Below, in pieces: positions 58,970 to 64,000 of a DNA stretch of 64,000 nucleotides. This DNA is from an uncultured Clostridia bacterium (GTDB taxonomy: Bacteria; Bacillota; Clostridia; Christensenellales; Aristaeellaceae): assembly GCA_934662505.1 (NCBI GenBank), contig CAKUKE010000006.1:42292-106291 (forward strand). The letters run 5' to 3'. The position numbers and the translations under genes are program-made. The number at the start of each line of letters is the position of its first letter. Within the stretch, counting starts at the first letter, position 1. The notes below the pieces were generated by a model that was not told the origin of the DNA, searched no databases, and saw nothing but the letters and a program-made list of their open reading frames with translations.

Positions 58970-61195
58970 TCAGATGACCAGGGTCTCGCCGGCACGGTGT
59001 TCAAAGCACCGGCCGTCCCACAGCCGGAGCGTCCCCGCCCGGTCGCAGCGGATACGGGCTTCGGTCAGCCGTCCCGCCTCCCATGCCATATCCACGGTAT
59101 ACCCGCCCCGGGCTCTCAGCCCCCGGACGCTACCCTTCGCCCAGCTGGGCGGCAGCGCAGGCAGCAGCCGCAGAAAGCCTTCATGGCTTTGCAGCAGCAT
59201 TTCAGCCATGCCCGCCGCACCGCCGAAATTGCCGTCGATCTGAAAAGGCGGATGGTTGTCCAGCAGGCTGTCCAGCGTGGATTTTGCCAGCAGTGCCTGC
59301 ACGTTTTCCCCCGCTTTTTCACCGTCCAGCAGCCGCGCCCACAGGCAGATGATCCACGCCCGGCTCCAGCCCGTATGACCGCCGCCGTTTTTCAGCCGTT
59401 TCTCCAGCGTCGCCCGCGCCGCGTCAAAAAAGGGCGTACCGACCGTGATCTGATCGGCGGGGTACAGCGCAAACAGATGGGAAATGTGCCGATGCCCCGG
59501 CTCGCACTCCGTATACGTACGCAGCCATTCCTTCAGGCAGCCGTCCGCCCCTGTTTCCAGCGGCTTGAGCCGGCTGCGCAGACGCGCATACGCCGACGTA
59601 TCCCGCCCCAGCGCCGCGCCGCAGACCATCAGCGCGGTAAACAGGGCGTACAGGATCTGCCCATCCATCGCAGCGCAGTCCGTCATGGTGCCCTCCGCGC
59701 CGCTTTCGGTGCGGTAGGTGTTTTCCGGGGAGGAGGACGGGCTGACCGTCAGATACCCCTCCCGGCCTTCCGTCAGCGTGTCCTCAAAAAAGCGTCCTGC
59801 TTCCTCTAAAATGGGGTAGTATGTCCGCAGAAACGCCTCGTCCCCGGTATAACGGTAATGCTCGCAGATGTGCAGTGCCAGCCACGCGCCGCCCATGGGC
59901 CAGTAGGTGGCGGCAAAGTATTCGTCCTGCGGCGCGCAGTCGCCCCACACGTCGGTATTGTGGTGCGCCACGAACCCCCGCGCGCCGTACATATCCCGCG
60001 CCACCTGCCGGCCGGAAGGCAGCATGCGGCGCAGATGCTCAAAGAGAGGCATTTCCATTTCGGACAGATTCAGCACGTTTGCCGGCCAGTAGTTCATTTC
60101 CGTATTGATGTTGATGGTGTAACGGCTGCCCCAGGGCGGGGTCATCTGCTCATTCCAGATGCCCTGAAGGGTCGCAGGCAGTCCGCCCGGACGGGAGGAA
60201 GAAATAAGCAGGTAGCGGGCAAAAGCAAAATACTGATTGATCAGCCCCGGATCTTCCGCCCCCTCCCGCACGCGCGCCAGCCGGCGGTCGGTGGGCAGGC
60301 TGTCCAGCGCTTCATCCGACGCCAGCGTCAGCTCGCACCGTCCCATCAGGCCGGACATGTCCGCCTCGTGCGCCGCCTTCAGCGCATCATAACCCCGTTT
60401 TTCCGCCTCATTCAGCCGCTCCGTCACCGTTTTCAGCGGTTCCCCGCCCCAGAAGGAGGTCGCCGCCGCCAGATACAGGGTATATTCTTCGCCGCAGAAC
60501 AGGGTATTACCGATGGTATGCACCCCTTCGCCCACGGCGCGCACAGCACAGACATAGCGCACCCCGTCATCAGGCGCCTGCCCGGAAAACGCCACTGTAT
60601 GCTCATCCAGCCGGAATGCACGCCCTGTATAACCGCCCCGGCGCAGCGCCACCCGGACGGGATAGCCCTCGCCCCGGATGCACAGCACCTGATGGGGGTA
60701 TGAAATAAAGCTTTCCCGCGCAACGGCGCGCCCCTTCAGCATGTAGGAAGCAGTGTGCACCGCCGTCTCCAGCATCAGTGACCGGCGGTAGCCCTCCGCC
60801 GGCACGTGATAAGCCGTCATGTTTTCCCCCGTCAGCCTGCAGAAATCATTCTGCCAGGCCAGCGGCACGCCGGGTGCAAGCTGCTGGATGGTCAGATCAC
60901 CCAGGGGCTCATAATGCCGCTGTTCGTCAGACAGACCGGACAGCGCCACCTCCGCCAGACGCTCCGCCTCCGTTACGCGATCCTCCCGCAAAAACTGCCG
61001 GATGCGGGAAAGCATGGCGCGGGCGTCCGGGTTGACCCGGTTCTGCGGCCCCCCTGACCACAGGCTCTCCTCGTTCAGCTGATATCGGTCCAGCGCCGTG
61101 CCGCCGAATATCATGGCGCCCAGTGCGCCGTTGCCCAGCGGCAGCGCCTGGTTCCATACCTGTGCCGGCTGCTTGTACCATAGTGTGTGCTTCAT
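58970..61195 (-). CDS. Glycoside hydrolase family 95 protein (alpha-L-fucosidase/galactosidase-like)
   Basis: 741 aa, normal family length, no signal peptide, so it acts on imported oligosaccharides. N-terminal WNQALPLGNGALGAMIFGG and QLNEESLWSGGPQNR are GH95 hallmarks; then RYTININTEMNYWPANVLNL, VAHHNTDVWGDCAPQDEY, HRHISHLFALYPADQI and FQIDGNFGGAAGMAEMLLQS. Start set at MKHTLWYK with AAAGGA upstream. It lies 32 bases after an ArsB/NhaD-type transporter gene, likely one transcript. Confidence 0.92.
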   Translation of the reverse strand: MKHTLWYKQPAQVWNQALPLGNGALGAMIFGGTALDRYQLNEESLWSGGPQNRVNPDARAMLSRIRQFLREDRVTEAERLAEVALSGLSDEQRHYEPLGDLTIQQLAPGVPLAWQNDFCRLTGENMTAYHVPAEGYRRSLMLETAVHTASYMLKGRAVARESFISYPHQVLCIRGEGYPVRVALRRGGYTGRAFRLDEHTVAFSGQAPDDGVRYVCAVRAVGEGVHTIGNTLFCGEEYTLYLAAATSFWGGEPLKTVTERLNEAEKRGYDALKAAHEADMSGLMGRCELTLASDEALDSLPTDRRLARVREGAEDPGLINQYFAFARYLLISSSRPGGLPATLQGIWNEQMTPPWGSRYTININTEMNYWPANVLNLSEMEMPLFEHLRRMLPSGRQVARDMYGARGFVAHHNTDVWGDCAPQDEYFAATYWPMGGAWLALHICEHYRYTGDEAFLRTYYPILEEAGRFFEDTLTEGREGYLTVSPSSSPENTYRTESGAEGTMTDCAAMDGQILYALFTALMVCGAALGRDTSAYARLRSRLKPLETGADGCLKEWLRTYTECEPGHRHISHLFALYPADQITVGTPFFDAARATLEKRLKNGGGHTGWSRAWIICLWARLLDGEKAGENVQALLAKSTLDSLLDNHPPFQIDGNFGGAAGMAEMLLQSHEGFLRLLPALPPSWAKGSVRGLRARGGYTVDMAWEAGRLTEARIRCDRAGTLRLWDGRCFEHRAGETLVI

Positions 61196-61227
61196 CCGTT
61201 TCATCCTTTCACGGCCGCCCGGGGCGC

Positions 61228-62409
61228 TTAAATCGTCTTCAGCAGCAGCATAAACCCTGTCAGCAGGGCAAGAAACGAAAAATTGAACAGAGAAAAAATG
61301 CGAATATAGTATCCGGATCTGCCGGGGTTGTGCTTCGCATACTCCCGAAACGTGATCAAGCTGGCCAGAGACGCAATCAGGGTGCCCACCCCGCCTATGT
61401 TCACGCCCACCAGCAGATCCGCATAATTGCCCGTGAACTGGGACAGAAGAATGGCAGAGGGCACATTGCTGATGACCTGACAGGAAAGCACGCTCACCAG
61501 GAGCGTGCTGCGGGACAGCAGCCCGGAAAGCAGCGTCCGCACCGCCGGAATACGCGCCATGTTTCCCGCAAACACAAAAAAGAAAACAAAGGTGGCCAAC
61601 AGCCCGTAGTCCACCATTTTCAGCGCCTTCCTGTCTACCAGAAACAGCACCGGCGGAATGACGGCCAGCCCGATCCAATAGGGGATCCCCCGGAACACAA
61701 TGGCGATGGCCAGCGCAAACAACGCAAGGTAAAGCGCCGTGCGCCATCCGCTCAGCGTCACTTTTTCATTCGTGATGCGCATCGGTTCGGGGCGGATGAA
61801 AACCACGCAGCACAGCGTGATCAGCGCCACCGACAGCACAAAGGGCGGCGCCATGATCGTCATGAATTCCCCATTCGGGATGCTGAATTTGGAATACAGG
61901 TAGAGGTTTTGCGGATTGCCAAAGGGCGTGAGCATACCGCCCAGATTGGCAGCAATGTTCTGAAGCACAAAGGTGATCGCCATGTACTTCTGTTTGCCCG
62001 TTGTTTCAAGCACATAATAGCCAAGGGGGAGAAATGTCAGAAGCGCCATGTCGTTTGCGATCAGCATGGAACCGATAAACGTAATGTAAACCAGCGCCAG
62101 CACGCTCATGCGGACATTCCTGAACAACTGCACGACTTTACGGGCGAGCATATAGAAAAAATGGATGTTCCTCAGCGCGCAGACCACGGCCAGTACGCAG
62201 AATAGACAAGTCAGCGTTTTAAAATCAAAATACCCTGTGTACGCCACGTCCACGGGAACCATGCAGACCGTCGTCAGCGCCGCCGCCAGCGCGATCAGCA
62301 TCACAGCATTTTCCCGTGCGAATAGCAAAAGCCGGTCGCGCCAGAACGCCCCCCGTGCCTGACCCCCGTCTGCACCGCGCCGCCGTTCCGATAGTGCAAA
62401 ATGATACAT
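61228..62409 (-). CDS. ArsB/NhaD-type (SLC13-like) membrane transporter
   Basis: 393 aa ion-transporter-superfamily protein with about ten hydrophobic spans. LIANDMALLTFLPLGYYVLE and AANLGGMLTPFGNPQNLYLY are re-entrant loop motifs of the CitMHS/ArsB/NhaD type; a second half repeat ends in QVISNVPSAILLS. Transports an anion or exchanges sodium; substrate unknown. Start at MYHFALSE with GGGGAG; upstream in-frame codons lack a site. Confidence 0.87.
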   Translation of the reverse strand: MYHFALSERRRGADGGQARGAFWRDRLLLFARENAVMLIALAAALTTVCMVPVDVAYTGYFDFKTLTCLFCVLAVVCALRNIHFFYMLARKVVQLFRNVRMSVLALVYITFIGSMLIANDMALLTFLPLGYYVLETTGKQKYMAITFVLQNIAANLGGMLTPFGNPQNLYLYSKFSIPNGEFMTIMAPPFVLSVALITLCCVVFIRPEPMRITNEKVTLSGWRTALYLALFALAIAIVFRGIPYWIGLAVIPPVLFLVDRKALKMVDYGLLATFVFFFVFAGNMARIPAVRTLLSGLLSRSTLLVSVLSCQVISNVPSAILLSQFTGNYADLLVGVNIGGVGTLIASLASLITFREYAKHNPGRSGYYIRIFSLFNFSFLALLTGFMLLLKTI

Positions 62410-62497
62410 GAAACTCCCCTCTTCACCATTGATATGTCCGGCATGCATGTCGCCTGCCCCAGCAGTTCAAAGCCGTTTTGACCTGTCACAGCACCAT

Positions 62498-62527
62498 ATT
62501 ATAACAGAATCCCCCCGTAAAAATCAA
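62498..62527 (-). promoter_or_regulatory. Promoter of the transporter-GH95 operon
   Basis: Minus strand TTGATT (62522-62527), 18-base spacer, TATAAT (62498-62503). Confidence 0.75.
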
Positions 62528-62959
62528 CGGAAATCCTCCAGACGCGCCATCCGTCAAGAGGCTCCCCGTCACCCCCTCTCCCGCAGCGTTTCGTCATTTT
62601 CCACCCGCCTGCGCCCGTAAAACGGGATGGGCGCAAACCAACACCGCTTATCAACAATAAAAAGAAGGGTTTATTACCCGGCATTTACAAAACGGTAAGC
62701 CGGTATCTAAAAAGTTGCGGTATATCAGCGGAAACACCAGCGATTCACGTAACCCGGACGGCAGCGCGAGAAAAGAAGGAATCCGCAATCACAGCCACCG
62801 GCAGCGCCGGGGCCATCCTCCGCGGCTAAAAGCCGCTTATACTGACAAAGCCCAAAGCCACCGAAACTCCAGACATCTGCACTTTTCACCGTCGGTATGA
62901 ATTATGAATGGTGAGATACCCAACTCTCGCCGCTCTTATACGGCGAATACCCGACGGAT
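62528..62959. other. Gene-free interval leading into AT-rich remnant DNA
   Basis: About 430 bases without a supported gene. The last 50 bases read in frame with the following ORF (LYGEYPTD before its ATG) after a TGA, so they may be the decayed upstream part of a longer phage-type gene. Confidence 0.45.
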
Positions 62960-63484
62960 ATGGCGTGCTTCAAGTCAATCATGAACAAAGGCGTATCGGA
63001 TTATGTGAAAGAAAACATATCGCGCTATGCAGAAGTATCGCCCATAGAATGCTTCGCCGAGTGCTTCAACGAATATATCTGTTCCCCAAAGCCGCGAAAG
63101 ATGGCTTCATGGTATGTGGAAAGGATAGACAAATTCTTTGGAAAAACTGCCAGAATCGTTGAAAATGCTGGGAAAAGTGGTATAATAAAAGTTGATAAAG
63201 TGGTATCTGGCCATGCAAGCACACCGAAAAAATCCGCCTCCGGTTCGGTTATTGACCGTATAACCGATGATGGCAGTGTGAATGTAAGAAGTTTTTATGG
63301 CGATGATAGCATGAAAATGAAAGGCATTCACACCAATGACCACGGGTTCCCAAAGCATCATAAGTTTGGCATGCACGGTGAACATGCCCATGATTATGAG
63401 TGCGACGAAAACGGGAATCTAAAGAATAAAACCACCCGAGAAATAAGCAACGAAGAAATGGAAAGGAGCGGTGATATTCTATGA
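62960..63484 (+). CDS. Phage-head/MuF-type or polymorphic-toxin C-terminal fragment
   Basis: 174 aa, AT-rich relative to the window. N-terminal SPIECFAECFNEYICSPKPR resembles the C-terminal end of a zincin/phage head morphogenesis region; a linker KVVSGHASTPKKSASGSVID and DDGSVNVRSFYGDD follow, then the histidine-rich tail HTNDHGFPKHHKFGMHGEHA and HDYECDENGNL with TTREISNEE. The tail resembles C-termini seen in phage minor capsid and toxin proteins of Clostridia (from memory). No good ribosome-binding site at the ATG, and homologous-looking codons upstream, so it is probably a 5'-truncated remnant. Its stop overlaps the next gene. Confidence 0.6.
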   Translation: MACFKSIMNKGVSDYVKENISRYAEVSPIECFAECFNEYICSPKPRKMASWYVERIDKFFGKTARIVENAGKSGIIKVDKVVSGHASTPKKSASGSVIDRITDDGSVNVRSFYGDDSMKMKGIHTNDHGFPKHHKFGMHGEHAHDYECDENGNLKNKTTREISNEEMERSGDIL

Positions 63485-63720
63485 CTAAAGCAGAAATGAA
63501 ACAGATCATTGAAGATTGCTGTAATGATGTGCTGTTCACATACAACGGAAAAAATGCCGGCATTACATCGGAAGTCAAGAATTACGTGCCGACTTTCCAG
63601 GCCTGGTACGGATCAAGCACAAAAAAATACACGAACGTGGACGATGTGATGGCCGACAAGTTCTTCGGCGAAAAATCCATTATCGAACTATTAGGTGAGC
63701 TCGAATTCACCTTTGCATAA
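63481..63720 (+). CDS. Small acidic protein, possible immunity partner
   Basis: 79 aa, acidic and soluble: IIEDCCNDVLFTYNGKNAGI, YVPTFQAWYGSSTKKYTNVD, DVMADKFFGEKSIIELLGEL. ATG overlaps the preceding stop (ATGA), with GGAG upstream. The pairing with a C-terminal toxin-like tail suggests an immunity or chaperone role, which is inferred. Followed by a short terminator. Confidence 0.65.
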   Translation: MTKAEMKQIIEDCCNDVLFTYNGKNAGITSEVKNYVPTFQAWYGSSTKKYTNVDDVMADKFFGEKSIIELLGELEFTFA

Positions 63721-63736
63721 AGCACGGTGCTTTTTT
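63719..63736 (+). terminator. Short terminator after the small acidic gene
   Basis: AAAGCA/TGCTTT stem with a 3-base loop and T6, beginning at the stop codon. Confidence 0.6.
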
Positions 63737-63903
63737 CATGGAAAGCAATATTACGAGAAAAGGAAAGCGAAGGGAAACAGCATGAATATCGCTATAAATG
63801 AACCGCCTATTGAAATTTAGTAAAAAGCCCCATTCAGGCAACGGAAATGTTTCCACGTCCCTGAGAGCAGAATAGAGCGCAGCAGCAGGGGCATAAAGGG
63901 CAT

Positions 63904-63934
63904 AAAAAAAGAGGACATTCAACTGAATGTCCTC
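63904..63934 (-). terminator. rRNA operon terminator
   Basis: Perfect 10-bp stem GAGGACATTC/GAATGTCCTC with a 4-base loop and T7 on the minus strand, a few bases after the 5S rRNA 3' end. Confidence 0.9.
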
Positions 63935-63940
63935 AAGTGG

Positions 63941-64000
63941 GATCCGGCGGCGACCTATCCTCCCGGGCCGTGTCCAGCCAAGTACTTTCGGCGCTGAAGG
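63941..64000 (-). rRNA. 5S ribosomal RNA, 3' part (5' end outside window)
   Basis: Minus strand reads AAGTACTTGGCTGGACACGG then GGGAGGATAGGTCGCCGCCG, the conserved 3' half of bacterial 5S rRNA. It marks the end of an rRNA operon that runs leftwards from the right edge. Confidence 0.88.

Noticed and set aside
61196..61747. N-terminal extension of the GH95 frame
   Set aside because: It is out-of-frame antisense-type shadow of the transporter gene; GH95 homology begins at MKHTLWYK.

Overview
The window is about 60% GC and carries two tandem alpha/beta-type small acid-soluble spore protein genes. Gram-positive style Sec signal peptides, an ECF-type vitamin transporter, a BMP-type nucleoside transporter and MalY, DegV, YerC-PcrA-LigA and YloV-like genes are also present. 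Together these point to an endospore-forming, GC-rich Bacillota of the class Clostridia. A bile-salt-hydrolase-like amidase, an alpha-L-fucosidase-like enzyme and several sugar-acid or polysaccharide breakdown genes fit a gut inhabitant; a Christensenellales/Aristaeella-like lineage is only a guess from style. Most genes lie on the minus strand, in agreement with the rRNA operon that enters from the right edge.

Layout. 1-3.4 kb: a minus-strand amino-acid ABC transporter with a MalY/PatB lyase, driven by a consensus promoter and preceded by a structured leader with a terminator and a small leader ORF. 3.4-5.8 kb: a SNF2 helicase fused to a PD-(D/E)XK-like nuclease domain. 6-7.7 kb: a secreted L,D-transpeptidase. 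7.8-13.5 kb: a sugar isomerase and a four-gene Gld-type ABC exporter. 13.7-22.6 kb: carbohydrate island with an orphan solute-binding protein, a membrane AraC regulator, an amidohydrolase, a DUF4091 protein and an isomerase under a CRE-bearing promoter, plus a cupin-AraC regulator. 22.7-29.6 kb: an Eis-like acetyltransferase, then a plus-strand operon with two secreted or membrane DUF4430 proteins, one built like vertebrate transcobalamin, and a complete ECF transporter. An IS3-family element (29.6-30.9 kb) sits in what looks like the terminator of that operon.

31-39.6 kb: a small membrane protein, a choloylglycine-hydrolase-family enzyme, uridine kinase, and an operon of a second DUF4091 protein with yerC-pcrA-ligA. 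39.8-46.4 kb: DegV, then xpt with a BMP-type purine-nucleoside ABC transporter, one salvage and uptake unit. 46.7-53 kb: SASPs, mnmG, an ECF sigma factor with its probable anti-sigma factor, a secreted protein and an AT-rich acetyltransferase. 53.1-54.2 kb: nine tRNA genes under one strong promoter. 54.3-56.7 kb: an orphan YloV/FakA C-terminal domain, rarA and a nitroreductase. 56.9-62.4 kb: an SH3 lipoprotein, a GH95 enzyme and an ArsB/NhaD-type transporter. 62.9-63.7 kb: an AT-rich phage- or toxin-like remnant with a small partner gene. 63.9-64 kb: the terminator and 3' part of a 5S rRNA.

Start codons were chosen by ribosome-binding site and homologous N-termini; many are GTG or TTG. Functions come from motifs read by eye, without database searches.
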